In this document: positions 45,636 through 55,606 of the stretch, in pieces
How the letters are laid out: the number at the start of each line of letters is the position of its first letter
Position numbering within the stretch: the first letter of the stretch is position 1
Assembly: GCF_000332515.2 (NCBI RefSeq)
Contig: NZ_AOGZ02000014.1
Location: forward strand, 1,566,001 to 1,630,000
Origin: Leptospira wolbachii serovar Codice str. CDC
GTDB lineage: Bacteria; Spirochaetota; Leptospiria; Leptospirales; Leptospiraceae
Direction: 5' to 3'
Length of the DNA: 64,000 bases
Translations under genes and position numbers: made by a program
The notes under the pieces: model-generated
Told to the model about the DNA's origin: nothing
The model's input: the letters and a program-made list of their open reading frames with translations, nothing else
The model's database searches: none

Positions 45636-47576
45636 TTGATCCAATTCATCCAAATCCACCAACATTTCGGCCCCAAAGTTCTCTTTGAGGGATTCAGCTG
45701 GCATATCAAACCAGGGTGTCGCGTTGCCATCGTGGGTCCCAACGGCTCCGGAAAAACCACCCTTTTCCAAATGGCGGCCGGAAAGATGAAACCCGAATCC
45801 GGGGAAGTCATCCGTTCCAAAAATACGGTCCTTTCTCTTTTCCAACAGATCCCAGAATTCAGTCCCGAGACTTCTGTCATCGATACAGTTCTCGATGAAA
45901 ACAAACTCTATGCTGAATATGATGGCAAACGAAAACTCATCGAATCCAAATTCGAAACTATAGATCATGAAGATCCAGCTTTTGAAGAACTCCTTCATGA
46001 ACAAAGTGACCTGGAAGAATTTGCCCACTTACACGACTTACACGGTCTAGAAGCGAGAGCCAAAAAAATTCTATCGGGTCTTGGTTTTTCCACGGCCGAT
46101 TTTGTACGCAAAACCAAAGAGTTTTCACCGGGTTACCACCACCGCATTGGTCTTGCCATTGCCCTACTCAACCCACATAATTTATTACTTTTGGATGAGC
46201 CCACAAACCATTTGGATGATAAAACCAAATCTTGGTTAGCGGACTTTCTTGTCTCACAAAACCAAGCCTTTGTTCTTGTGACCCATGATCCTGAATTTCT
46301 GAATCAAACAGTCGATACCATTATTGAAATCAATCCTCATGGAACTTTTGAATTCCAAGGAAGTTTGGAAGAATTTTTTGAAGCAAAAAATGAAATCCAA
46401 GAACAACTAAAAGCACAATTCGCAAAAGAAGAAACCTATCTTAAGAGCCGAATGGAATGGGTGGAACGTTTCCGTGCCCAAGCAACCAAAGCAAGGCAAG
46501 TCCAGTCGGTCATCAAACGTTTGGAAAAAAGAGACAAGGTAGACAATCCAGAAGAATCTTTCTGGAACCAAAAACCAGATTATCAATTCCAATTTGTTCC
46601 TTCGAGTAATATCATCCTTCGATTAGAAAATGCTTCTTTTTCTTATCCTGATAAAAATACAGGAGTGAAAAAACAGATCTTTGAAAATGCAGAGATTGAA
46701 ATCTCCGCAGGCGACAAAGTAGCGTTAGTTGGTCCCAATGGTGCTGGAAAGTCCACTCTTATGCGTTGTCTTTTAGAAAGACACAAACTGGATTCAGGTT
46801 CCCTCTATTATGGACCGAAAACCAAACTGGGATACTTTTCCCAAACCCACGGAGAAGATTTAGACGAAAGTCTCAACCTTGTGGAAACAGTCCTAAAAAA
46901 ATACCCCGAACTCAGTGAAGAAAAAGCAAGGACACTTCTTGGGCATTTTGCTTTTCCGGGAGACGGGGTATTTAAATCCGTAAAACACCTATCAGGTGGA
47001 GAACAGAGCCGCCTTCGTTTGGCCCTTCTTGTCAACCACCCCACCAATTGCCTATTTTTAGATGAACCCACAAACCATTTGGACATTGTGATTCGGGAAG
47101 CCATCAAAAGATCCCTGATCGATTTTCCAGGAAGCCTACTCATCATCAGCCACGACCCGGATTTTATGAAGGGACTTTGTAACCGTACCTTCCAACTCTC
47201 TGGGGGAGTTTTACAAAACCTAAATTGTAGTTTTGACGACTACCTCAAGTTCCATAAGGAAGATGAAAAGGAATCTCCTGCCCAAAATCCTGCGGGTAAA
47301 GCTAAGTTTGAGGAAAAAAAAGCAAATCCTCAAGCAAGCAAAAACAAACGGAAAAAATTAGAGAAAGAAATTTCCGATTTGGAAGTCCAAATAGAAAGGC
47401 TGGAAAAAAATAAAAAGGACAAAGAGGAACTTTTACAGGATCCTGAGTTCTTTAAAAATAGAAGTTTTCAGTTGGAAATGGACACTTATAACGATATTAA
47501 AAGAGAAGTTGCTCTCCTTACGAAACGTTGGGAAGATGCAACTCTAGAACTAGAAGAAATGGGCGGAGTTACATAA
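45636..47576 (+). CDS. ABC-F family ATPase
   Basis: A soluble protein with two ABC ATPase domains in tandem (646 residues) that likely acts on ribosomes. Walker A motifs VGPNGSGKTT (about 33-42) and VGPNGAGKST (about 365-374); signature motifs FSPGYHHR (weak, first) and LSGGEQSR (second); Walker B LLLLDEPTNHLD and LFLDEPTNHLD. The linker (about 255-310) and the C-terminal coiled coil (KLEKEISDLEVQIERLEKN) fit Uup/EttA-like proteins. There are no membrane segments. The start is TTG at 45636, which gives the family N-terminus MIQFIQIHQHFGPKVLFEG, without a visible Shine-Dalgarno. Overlaps the rhodanese gene by one base. Confidence 0.92.
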   Translation: MIQFIQIHQHFGPKVLFEGFSWHIKPGCRVAIVGPNGSGKTTLFQMAAGKMKPESGEVIRSKNTVLSLFQQIPEFSPETSVIDTVLDENKLYAEYDGKRKLIESKFETIDHEDPAFEELLHEQSDLEEFAHLHDLHGLEARAKKILSGLGFSTADFVRKTKEFSPGYHHRIGLAIALLNPHNLLLLDEPTNHLDDKTKSWLADFLVSQNQAFVLVTHDPEFLNQTVDTIIEINPHGTFEFQGSLEEFFEAKNEIQEQLKAQFAKEETYLKSRMEWVERFRAQATKARQVQSVIKRLEKRDKVDNPEESFWNQKPDYQFQFVPSSNIILRLENASFSYPDKNTGVKKQIFENAEIEISAGDKVALVGPNGAGKSTLMRCLLERHKLDSGSLYYGPKTKLGYFSQTHGEDLDESLNLVETVLKKYPELSEEKARTLLGHFAFPGDGVFKSVKHLSGGEQSRLRLALLVNHPTNCLFLDEPTNHLDIVIREAIKRSLIDFPGSLLIISHDPDFMKGLCNRTFQLSGGVLQNLNCSFDDYLKFHKEDEKESPAQNPAGKAKFEEKKANPQASKNKRKKLEKEISDLEVQIERLEKNKKDKEELLQDPEFFKNRSFQLEMDTYNDIKREVALLTKRWEDATLELEEMGGVT

Positions 47577-47917
47577 TGGTACCGGAAATTGATGTAGTAA
47601 GTTTTAAAAAACGATTGGATGCACGTGCAGAAGGCAAAGATGATTTTTTTGTATTGGATGTAAGAAATCCCAATGAACAACAAATTGCTTTAGTCCCTGG
47701 CACAGACAAACTCATTCCCGTTAGTGAACTTGCTGCCCGCATCGAAGAATTAAAAAACCAAATTGATAAAGAAATTTTGGTCTATTGCCGTTCGGGTGGA
47801 AGGTCCGGAATGGCTTGTGGAATTTTGGCCCAAGCAGGATTCAAATCCTACAAAAACGTAGCCGGAGGAACCCTTGCTTATTCCGATTTAGTTGACCCAT
47901 CCATGCAAAAGTATTAA
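47576..47917 (+). CDS. Single-domain rhodanese
   Basis: A 113-residue sulfurtransferase-fold protein. DDFFVLDVRNPNEQQIALVP and the active-site loop VYCRSGGRSG (Cys about 71) match the family. The catalytic Cys is present. ATG 47576 overlaps the ABC-F stop by one base (TAATG), so it is translated by coupling. The frame is open upstream, but that part overlaps the ABC-F gene and looks non-coding. The sulfur acceptor is unknown. Confidence 0.9.
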   Translation: MVPEIDVVSFKKRLDARAEGKDDFFVLDVRNPNEQQIALVPGTDKLIPVSELAARIEELKNQIDKEILVYCRSGGRSGMACGILAQAGFKSYKNVAGGTLAYSDLVDPSMQKY

Positions 47918-47919
47918 TT

Positions 47920-48969
47920 ATGAAACCTACAGCCAATTTAAGAATTTTAGAACAACATAGTCTCATCCCTCCTTCTGTTATCATCGAAGAACTTCCATTA
48001 ACCGATGCAGCATCCGATGTGGTCGTACGGACAAGAAGTGAAATTTCTGATATCATCCATGGCAAAGACAACAAGCGGATGTTAGTTGTCGTTGGGCCAT
48101 GTTCTGTTCACGATATTGGTGCCGTGATGGAATATGCATCCAAACTAAAACCAAAAATTGAAGAATTCAAAAATGAACTTTTGATTGTGATGCGAGTTTA
48201 TTTTGAAAAACCAAGAACCACTGTGGGTTGGAAAGGACTCATCAACGATCCCGATTTAGATGGATCTTTTCATATCAACAAAGGCCTCCAACTGGCCCGC
48301 AAACTCTTGTTAGATTTAAATAACATGGGAATCCCTTGTGGAACCGAATTTTTAGATGTGATTTCTCCCCAATACATTGCGGATTTAGTGGCTTGGGGTG
48401 CCATTGGGGCAAGAACCACGGAAAGCCAAGTGCATCGTGAATTGGCATCGGGTTTATCAGCGCCTATTGGTTTTAAAAATGGAACCGATGGAAATGTACA
48501 AATTGCTGTGGATGCGATTCGTTCTGCAGGTTCTAGCCATCATTTTCTTTCTGTTACCAACCAAGGAAGCAGTGCCATCTTTCGTACTGCGGGTAATAAA
48601 GACACTCATGTGATTTTACGTGGTGGAAACAAAGGACCTAACTTTGATGAGGCGTCCGTAACGGAAGTTTGTGCTCAAATCGAAAAAGCGGGTCTTCCTG
48701 CAAAAGTGATGGTGGACTGTTCTCATGGCAATAGCCAAAAAGACTATAGAAAACAACCAAGTGTGATCGATGCGGTAGCAGAACAATTTGAGAAAGGAAG
48801 CAATCATATCTTAGGTGTGATGATTGAAAGCCATCTGAAAGAGGGAAATCAGTCTATCGATGCCAAACCTCTTGTTTATGGTCAGTCCATCACGGATGCT
48901 TGTGTCTCTTGGGAAACTACCATTCCTATGTTCGAACGATTGGCTGAAGCTGCTAAAAAGAGAAAATAG
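47920..48969 (+). CDS. aroF: DAHP synthase, class I (AroF/G/H type)
   Basis: 3-deoxy-D-arabino-heptulosonate 7-phosphate synthase, the first step of the shikimate pathway (PEP plus erythrose 4-phosphate). The 349 residues show VVVGPCSVHD (Cys metal ligand), VMRVYFEKPRTTVGWKG, LINDPDLDGSFHINKGLQ, ARTTESQVHRELASGL, FKNGTDGN, ILRGGNKGPNFD and VMVDCSHGNSQKD, all intact. The length matches E. coli AroG. Which of Phe, Tyr or Trp inhibits it cannot be told. It starts 2 bp after the rhodanese stop, in one operon with the ABC-F gene, and ends 3 bp from the convergent panB. Confidence 0.96.
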   Translation: MKPTANLRILEQHSLIPPSVIIEELPLTDAASDVVVRTRSEISDIIHGKDNKRMLVVVGPCSVHDIGAVMEYASKLKPKIEEFKNELLIVMRVYFEKPRTTVGWKGLINDPDLDGSFHINKGLQLARKLLLDLNNMGIPCGTEFLDVISPQYIADLVAWGAIGARTTESQVHRELASGLSAPIGFKNGTDGNVQIAVDAIRSAGSSHHFLSVTNQGSSAIFRTAGNKDTHVILRGGNKGPNFDEASVTEVCAQIEKAGLPAKVMVDCSHGNSQKDYRKQPSVIDAVAEQFEKGSNHILGVMIESHLKEGNQSIDAKPLVYGQSITDACVSWETTIPMFERLAEAAKKRK

Positions 48970-48972
48970 GCT

Positions 48973-49779
48973 TTAAGTATCAGGAAAAACGTGGGTCTCC
49001 GATGGATACTCACGTTTGGAAACTTCGCGGTGGTAAAGATTCACCGCATCCTTCACTGCCCCACTCAAATTTCCAAACTTCTTTAAAAACTTAGGATGAA
49101 AGTCTTCATTCAGACCTAGTAAATCCTGCATCACAAGGACTTGGCCTGAGGTGTACTTTCCGGCTCCAATTCCAATCGTTGGAATGCGGATGGATTCTGT
49201 AATTTCCTTGCCCAAAGATTCAGGAACCATTTCAAGTAACAAAGCAAAGGCGCCTGCTTCCGCAATTTCTCTGGATTTGCGAATCATTTTGGAACGAGCC
49301 GCTTCGGTTTTCCCTTGGACACGGTGTCCCCCGAGAGTATGAACCGACTGAGGAGTGAGTCCCAAATGGGCAAAAACCGGAATCCCAGATTCTGTCATCC
49401 TCTTAGTAAGTTCGATGATAAAATCAGAATCCCCTTCCAGTTTCACACAAGAAGCATTGGTTTCTTTGAGCACACGGCCTGCAGAACGAATCCCTTCTTC
49501 GATCGATGTTTGGTAAGATAAAAATGGCAAATCAGCAACAATGGTTTTGTCGGGAGCTCCCTTACAAACCGCCTTTGTATGGTAGATGATTTCATCGAGT
49601 GTAACAGGAAGTGTGGACTGGTTTCCTTGGATCACCATTCCTAGAGAATCTCCTACAAGTAAACAATCTACTTCCGTTCGGTTAAAGAGAGTGGCAAAGG
49701 TATAGTCGTAACAAGTAACAACAGAGATCGGTTCCCCCGCATCATACTTTTTTTTATACTGTAGAATAATGTTTTTCAT
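48973..49779 (-). CDS. panB: 3-methyl-2-oxobutanoate hydroxymethyltransferase
   Basis: Ketopantoate hydroxymethyltransferase, the first committed step to pantothenate and CoA. The 268 residues have the TIM-barrel motifs CYDYTFATLFNRTEVDCLLVGDSLG, TVADLPFLSYQ, VKLEGD, GIPVFAHLGLTPQS, LGGHRVQGKT, LEMVPE and IGIGAGKYTSGQVLV, all intact. The start lies inside the folK 3' end (26-bp overlap), so it is coupled to folK. Co-location of pantothenate and folate genes is common in bacteria. Confidence 0.96.
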   Translation of the reverse strand: MKNIILQYKKKYDAGEPISVVTCYDYTFATLFNRTEVDCLLVGDSLGMVIQGNQSTLPVTLDEIIYHTKAVCKGAPDKTIVADLPFLSYQTSIEEGIRSAGRVLKETNASCVKLEGDSDFIIELTKRMTESGIPVFAHLGLTPQSVHTLGGHRVQGKTEAARSKMIRKSREIAEAGAFALLLEMVPESLGKEITESIRIPTIGIGAGKYTSGQVLVMQDLLGLNEDFHPKFLKKFGNLSGAVKDAVNLYHREVSKREYPSETHVFPDT

Positions 49780-50227
49780 GGTTTAGTTCCAAAAAGAGTG
49801 TATAAACTCCAATTTCTCCCATATCGGTTAACAATTGTTTTATGAAAGGCCTAGAATAAAGCGAATGATGAGGAAGGTGTAAAAAATCTGTTTTCATCAC
49901 CACCGCTTCGTAGGTAAGAATATCGATATCGATTTCGCGAGGTCCTTTCCAAGACCTACGTTTACGACCGAGTTTGTCTTCAATTCCTTGTAATGAATCC
50001 AAAAGACAAGGAAGTGTAAAGGCAGAAGATACCATTACTTTTAAAATTTGGTTTAAAAAGTAAGGTTGGTTGGTATTTTCTAAGGGTGCGGTTTCCAATC
50101 TTTCGGATTGTTTTAAAATTTGAACTTCGGGTAGTGTTGAAATTTCCCAAATTGCCTGGTCCATAAAATGATGTCTGTCACCAATGTTGGAACCGAGAGA
50201 CAAAAAGGCAATGTTGGAATATTTCAT
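49754..50227 (-). CDS. folK: 2-amino-4-hydroxy-6-hydroxymethyldihydropteridine pyrophosphokinase
   Basis: Transfers pyrophosphate from ATP to the pterin in folate synthesis. The 157 residues carry the signature AFLSLGSNIGDR near the N-terminus, ETAPLENTNQPYFLNQILKV, the substrate loop RKRRSWKGPREIDIDILTY with the two metal-binding Asp, and a C-terminal HLPHHSLYSRPF. AGAGG seven bases before ATG supports the start. It is the middle gene of a DnaC-like, folK, panB operon. folP and folB are not nearby. Confidence 0.94.
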   Translation of the reverse strand: MKYSNIAFLSLGSNIGDRHHFMDQAIWEISTLPEVQILKQSERLETAPLENTNQPYFLNQILKVMVSSAFTLPCLLDSLQGIEDKLGRKRRSWKGPREIDIDILTYEAVVMKTDFLHLPHHSLYSRPFIKQLLTDMGEIGVYTLFLELNHEKHYSTV

Positions 50228-50231
50228 AATC

Positions 50232-51101
50232 TTACCTCTTTACAAACTTAGTGCGATAGTCCGGACACTTTAATTCAATTTCTTTAGTCATTTCCATAAG
50301 CCGTGAGTAGATGCGACCTTGGCCTCTGTCTCTCCACTCAACAAGAGAATGGTTGGAAGTGAGAAGAGTGAGTTTCTCTTGTTCATAACGACTATCAATG
50401 AGATCGTATAACTTACGATTGTTGAATTCGGATTCCTTCTGAACTCCAAAGTCATCAATGATAAGAACATCAACGTTGGCAAATTCCTTTTCAATGGAAC
50501 GTTCTTGGCCATGAGTTTCGCTATCGGATTGATAAGTATCACGGATGGCAGACAAAAAGTCTTTGTTTACCTTAGCATACTTACAAGTGATCCCATAACG
50601 AAAGATGAGTTCATTTAATATGACGCAAGCGAGTAAGGTTTTCCCAGATCCAGTCCCACCCCAAAGATAAAATCCCTGTGGGGAAAAATCTGGATTTTTA
50701 AATTTATGAACCAGTTCATTGGCCCAGTCATGAGCGATGATAAAAGACATATCGGGGTCGTTTGCTGTATCGCCAATGTCGATTGTGGACAAAAATTGGA
50801 AGCGGTAACGGGCTGGAATGTTGGCCTTTTCGACCAAATTCTCTAGGTTACGAAGGGAAAACCGAGCGTTGTGGCAAACACAAGGAAGCATTTTGTCCAA
50901 TTTTCGATCGAAAGTCATAAAGGGAGCTTGCCCTTTCGACTCACAAGTGTTACAGTCGCTACCTATACAATGGCAAAGCACTAGTGCCCCTGAACGAGAG
51001 CCCCGGACATGTTCTGCTAAGGTAATTCCGACCCCTCCACAGGTTTTACACTGCGGATTTCCGTCTCGGATGGAAGTAATTTCGGATAAATTCATCTCCA
51101 A
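50232..51101 (-). CDS. DnaC/DnaI-like AAA+ ATPase with N-terminal zinc-finger-like module
   Basis: A 289-residue ATPase of the IstB/DnaC superfamily, possibly the helicase loader. The N-terminal region (about 15-80) holds several Cys pairs: CKTCGG, LCHCIGSDCNTCES and LPCVCH, likely metal-binding. The ATPase core starts near 140: Walker A GGTGSGKT (about 147), Walker B VLIIDDFGV (about 212), sensor-1 LLTSNHS (about 248), and an Arg finger region RIYSRL. A Zn-binding N-terminus resembles DnaI more than DnaC. No transposase is nearby, so IstB of an IS is unlikely. The drawn start is TTG 51101; ATG 51095 (two codons later) is equally plausible. Confidence 0.85.
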   Translation of the reverse strand: MEMNLSEITSIRDGNPQCKTCGGVGITLAEHVRGSRSGALVLCHCIGSDCNTCESKGQAPFMTFDRKLDKMLPCVCHNARFSLRNLENLVEKANIPARYRFQFLSTIDIGDTANDPDMSFIIAHDWANELVHKFKNPDFSPQGFYLWGGTGSGKTLLACVILNELIFRYGITCKYAKVNKDFLSAIRDTYQSDSETHGQERSIEKEFANVDVLIIDDFGVQKESEFNNRKLYDLIDSRYEQEKLTLLTSNHSLVEWRDRGQGRIYSRLMEMTKEIELKCPDYRTKFVKR

Positions 51102-52231
<1,130 letters not shown>

Positions 52232-52256
52232 TCCCGAAAACATCTCTTTCAATGAG

Positions 52257-52285
52257 AAAGCCCGGCTTTAACCCCGGGCTTTTTT
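52257..52285. terminator. Strong terminator after fcpA
   Basis: AAAGCCCGG-(8-nt loop)-CCGGGCTTT, a 9-bp perfect stem followed by TTT and more T-rich sequence. It can also end the minus-strand ABC permease gene, which stops at 52290. Confidence 0.9.
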
Positions 52286-52289
52286 GTTT

Positions 52290-54833
52290 TTATTTAATTT
52301 CTTTGAGTACAGTCTTCGTTGGCATTCGAAAGAAACTAAAAAGTCCGAGTGCATACAAACTCACCGTCACAAAACAAATCCCCACAAACACTAGAGTGAG
52401 TTGTCCATAAGGATACACACTGCGGAGCTCCAAGACCGACCGGTTCAGTACCTCATTGGAAACAACGGAATAAATCAGTCCGAGTAAAAAGGAAATCACA
52501 GAAACAAGCAGGGCTTCTCTAAGAAAATGTTTACCCATAAAACGACTGTTGGCTCCAATCACTCGTAATAATGCAAACTCCCGTTTCCGTTCCGATTGGC
52601 TTGCATATAACGTTGTAAATACGAGAACAAAAGAGGCCGCCAAAATAAAGGCCGTCATCAGTGCCATCATCTGTGTCACTTTCTCTAAAATTCCCATAAA
52701 GGCTTGGATGGTTTTTTCCGTATCAATCACCGTGATATTCGGAAACTGATTCACGATGACCTTTTGTAATTGGTATCTGTCTTCGTTTGTATCAATGAGT
52801 AAGGAAACAATATAAAACCGAGGGGCTTTTTCCAAAATCCCTTTGGAAAATAGAACTACGAAGTTCGGTTTCATATCGGCCCAGTTCACAGAACGAAGGT
52901 TTGTGATTTTTCCAGAAACTTCACGGCCTTGGACATTGAAGGTGAGTTCATCCCCCACTCCCGCTTGCAAATAACCAGCAAAATCACGTTCCACCGAAAT
53001 TTCATTTCGTCCCGATTCGTCCCACCAATTCCCTTTGGTTACCTCTTCGGTATCATATATCTCATCTCTGTACGATAAGAAGTATTCCCGAGTTCTGGCA
53101 GTGGCACGCCAATTGCGATCCATTGCGTTTTTGATGGTATCTTCTTTTTTAATGGGTTCCCCATTGACTTTAGAGAGGCGAGCGCCAATCACAGGTGCCA
53201 AATATTGTTTTTCCACAGGAAAGGCTTTAATAGCCGTTAGTAGGTCATCTTTTTGTGTTTCTCGGATGTCCAACAGAAACATATTGGGCCTTCGTTCGAT
53301 TTCCCGTGCCCCACTCAGTTCGAGCAAACTTTCTTGTAAAATGAGGGACAATGTCAAAATAAACAAAGCAGACCCAAGCCCAATGATGGATAGTCTTAGG
53401 GCTCCTGATTTACGAGTGACTTTTTTTGTCACAAGGCTCCACTCTTTCGAAAGCCATCCCAGTTTAGAAATTTTTGTGATGAATAGTCCAAGAAGGATGT
53501 ACAAACCGTACACAAGAACAGGTAAGGTTAGTAGTACCAATGTAAAAAGAATCCCTTTAAAGATACTTTCTGTTTCGAGGACGGCAAGACTGGTAAAGAG
53601 AATATAAATCAAAAGAAAAGAAACAAATTGCCATTTGGATGTGGATAAATTGCCGCTGGTTTGTGATTCTACTTCTTTCAGTGCTGCAAGGGGTTTCACC
53701 GATCTTGTTTCTAAAACAAGGGGAATGGAGATGAGCAGTGGTAATACAACTCCAAGCACCAAACTCCAAAGAATCGAAGAAAAAGAGAATCCAAATACAA
53801 TCCCAGCTTCGACAGACATAAGCCCGCTGATATCCGGTAAAATGGATTGGATTCCAAATCCCAATACAAGCCCAAGAGTGGTTCCGAAAATGGAGAGGAT
53901 TAAAATTTCTGCAAAGACCAAAAGTAAAATCACATTGGGTTTGGCCCCGAGACACATAAGGATGGCGATCTCGTTTCTTTTTTCGAGTAACCGAGTTCTT
54001 ACTGCTGTATATACAGCGATGGCTCCCAGAAAAAAACCAGCAAGAGCAAGAAGAGCCATATAATCAAAAGTGTTTTTGATAAACTGTTGGGATCCCGAAT
54101 TCACTTCTGTATTGTGATAGATGGTTAAGTCTTCTTTGATGAGGGCTTCAAATTCTTTGTCCTTCCAATCCAAACTATCAATGGAATCCGGAAACTTGGC
54201 ATAGATGGTATATCGGATGCGACTTCCTCTCTGCACAAGCCCTGTTTTGTTGGCAGTATCTCTACGAATGATGGAACCTGGAGCCGATCCCACAAAAGAA
54301 CCCACTGCACCTGGTTCTTTCACCACAACACCAGCTAACACGAGTAAACTATCACCCAAACGCACTCGGTCTCCGAGTTTTAATTTGAGATTCTCCACTA
54401 GAGATTTATCGAGTAAAACCTGGTTTGGTTTCAAATTTCGGTAAGCCGCTTCCGGTTCGGTTTTCATTTCTCCGTAAAAAGGATAATTTGTTTCCACAGC
54501 CTTGATAAAACTTAAGGAATTCTCTTCCCCCGATTCATTGGAAATCATAGACAAAAACTGAATGGAAGCACTAGTTTCTGATCCTGGGGGAAGGGTGGTT
54601 TCCACCAATTTTTCCGCTGTTTTGGAGATTTCTTGGGGGGATTGGAGAGCGATATCGGCCCCCATAATTGATTTTGCCTCTTTTTTGATGGCATTTGCGG
54701 TATTGTCTTTGTAAGAATGGATCCCAATCACTGAACCCACACCAAGAGTAATAGAAACTACAATAAGCAGGGAATACCGAAACCGAGAGAATAGCTCCCT
54801 TTTTAGATAAAAACGAAACAAAGATGCTTTCAT
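52290..54833 (-). CDS. FtsX-family ABC transporter permease (two-domain, YbbP/MacB-like)
   Basis: An 847-residue inner-membrane permease of type VII ABC transporters. One N-terminal segment (about 20-40) is followed by a periplasmic domain, then the FtsX permease domain with three segments (about 255-390), then further segments, a second periplasmic domain (about 500-710) and a terminal FtsX domain (about 715-840). This double FtsX layout fits YbbP-like exporters that work in lipoprotein, lipid or envelope processes. ATG 54833 overlaps the stop of the ATPase gene by four bases. A partner in the periplasm is not encoded here. The substrate is unknown. Confidence 0.85.
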   Translation of the reverse strand: MKASLFRFYLKRELFSRFRYSLLIVVSITLGVGSVIGIHSYKDNTANAIKKEAKSIMGADIALQSPQEISKTAEKLVETTLPPGSETSASIQFLSMISNESGEENSLSFIKAVETNYPFYGEMKTEPEAAYRNLKPNQVLLDKSLVENLKLKLGDRVRLGDSLLVLAGVVVKEPGAVGSFVGSAPGSIIRRDTANKTGLVQRGSRIRYTIYAKFPDSIDSLDWKDKEFEALIKEDLTIYHNTEVNSGSQQFIKNTFDYMALLALAGFFLGAIAVYTAVRTRLLEKRNEIAILMCLGAKPNVILLLVFAEILILSIFGTTLGLVLGFGIQSILPDISGLMSVEAGIVFGFSFSSILWSLVLGVVLPLLISIPLVLETRSVKPLAALKEVESQTSGNLSTSKWQFVSFLLIYILFTSLAVLETESIFKGILFTLVLLTLPVLVYGLYILLGLFITKISKLGWLSKEWSLVTKKVTRKSGALRLSIIGLGSALFILTLSLILQESLLELSGAREIERRPNMFLLDIRETQKDDLLTAIKAFPVEKQYLAPVIGARLSKVNGEPIKKEDTIKNAMDRNWRATARTREYFLSYRDEIYDTEEVTKGNWWDESGRNEISVERDFAGYLQAGVGDELTFNVQGREVSGKITNLRSVNWADMKPNFVVLFSKGILEKAPRFYIVSLLIDTNEDRYQLQKVIVNQFPNITVIDTEKTIQAFMGILEKVTQMMALMTAFILAASFVLVFTTLYASQSERKREFALLRVIGANSRFMGKHFLREALLVSVISFLLGLIYSVVSNEVLNRSVLELRSVYPYGQLTLVFVGICFVTVSLYALGLFSFFRMPTKTVLKEIK

Positions 54834-55606
54834 CGACTCGCCTTCTTTGAGGTTCCAATCGTTTTTTTCTGTTTGGTGGTCTTTTTTGCGACCGACTTTT
54901 GGGAAGAAGCCGACTGAGTTTTCTTTTTGTTCCGAGAATCCGAAATAATTTCCCCATCTTTCATTTCTAACACACGATCGGCTAGTTTTGCCACATCAGG
55001 GTCATGGGTTACCACAACTAAAGTAGTACCTTGTTCTTTGTTTCTGTACAAAAGTAGGTCTAATATTGTTTTGCTATTTTTAAAATCTAAGTTGGCAGTG
55101 GGTTCATCTGCAAAAATGATCTTCGGATCGTTAACAAAACTTCTTGCAATGGCAATTCTCTGCTCTTCTCCACCTGACAATTGTTTGGGGAAGTGAGTCG
55201 CACGATGGGACATAGATACAGATTCCAATATCTTTTCTGATTTTTTTAAAATCTCTGCTTCTGTTAATGATGATTTTAAGTATAATGGAATGCCTACGTT
55301 TTCAATTGCATTGAGGCCAGGAAGTAATTGGAAGTTTTGAAAGATAAAACCAATCCGATCTGCACGTAAATCGGCTAAATTCGATTCATTTTCCTGAGTC
55401 ACATCGATTCCATCTAAGGAAACAATACCTGTATCCGGTTTATCTAGACCGGCCGCTACACCAAGAAGTGTTGACTTACCTGAGCCTGATGGGCCTATAA
55501 TCGCTACAAATTCACCTGTTTCAATGCGAAATGAAATATTTTTCAACACATCAATCGTTTCCGATTCATTATGAAATGACTTAAACACATTTTTAAATTC
55601 CAACAC
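54830..55606 (-). CDS. ABC transporter ATPase (LolD/YbbA/MacB type) with basic tail
   Basis: The ATPase of the transporter formed with the downstream permease. Of 258 residues, about 1-222 are the ABC domain: Walker A GPSGSGKST (about 38), Q-loop FIFQNFQLLPGLNAIENV, signature LSGGEEQRIAIARSFVNDP, Walker B IIFADEPTANLD, and the switch His in VVVTHDPDVA. Residues 225-258 form a Lys/Ser/Thr/Gln-rich tail (SQKSVAKKTTKQKKTIGTSK) that is not part of the family fold; it may bind acidic lipid or be an artefact of lengthening. The 3' end overlaps the permease start by four bases. Confidence 0.92.
   Translation of the reverse strand: MLEFKNVFKSFHNESETIDVLKNISFRIETGEFVAIIGPSGSGKSTLLGVAAGLDKPDTGIVSLDGIDVTQENESNLADLRADRIGFIFQNFQLLPGLNAIENVGIPLYLKSSLTEAEILKKSEKILESVSMSHRATHFPKQLSGGEEQRIAIARSFVNDPKIIFADEPTANLDFKNSKTILDLLLYRNKEQGTTLVVVTHDPDVAKLADRVLEMKDGEIISDSRNKKKTQSASSQKSVAKKTTKQKKTIGTSKKASR

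Noticed and set aside
45627..46028. Minus-strand frames of 101-133 codons
   Set aside because: Complement of the first ATPase domain of the ABC-F gene; no independent support.
50232..51101. IstB-type protein of an insertion sequence
   Set aside because: No transposase, inverted repeats or target duplication nearby, and it is tightly packed with folK and panB.
53035..53607. 190-codon open frame on the plus strand
   Set aside because: It lies opposite the ABC permease, which has clear FtsX architecture; the frame's product is Ser/Arg-rich without any domain and has no ribosome site.
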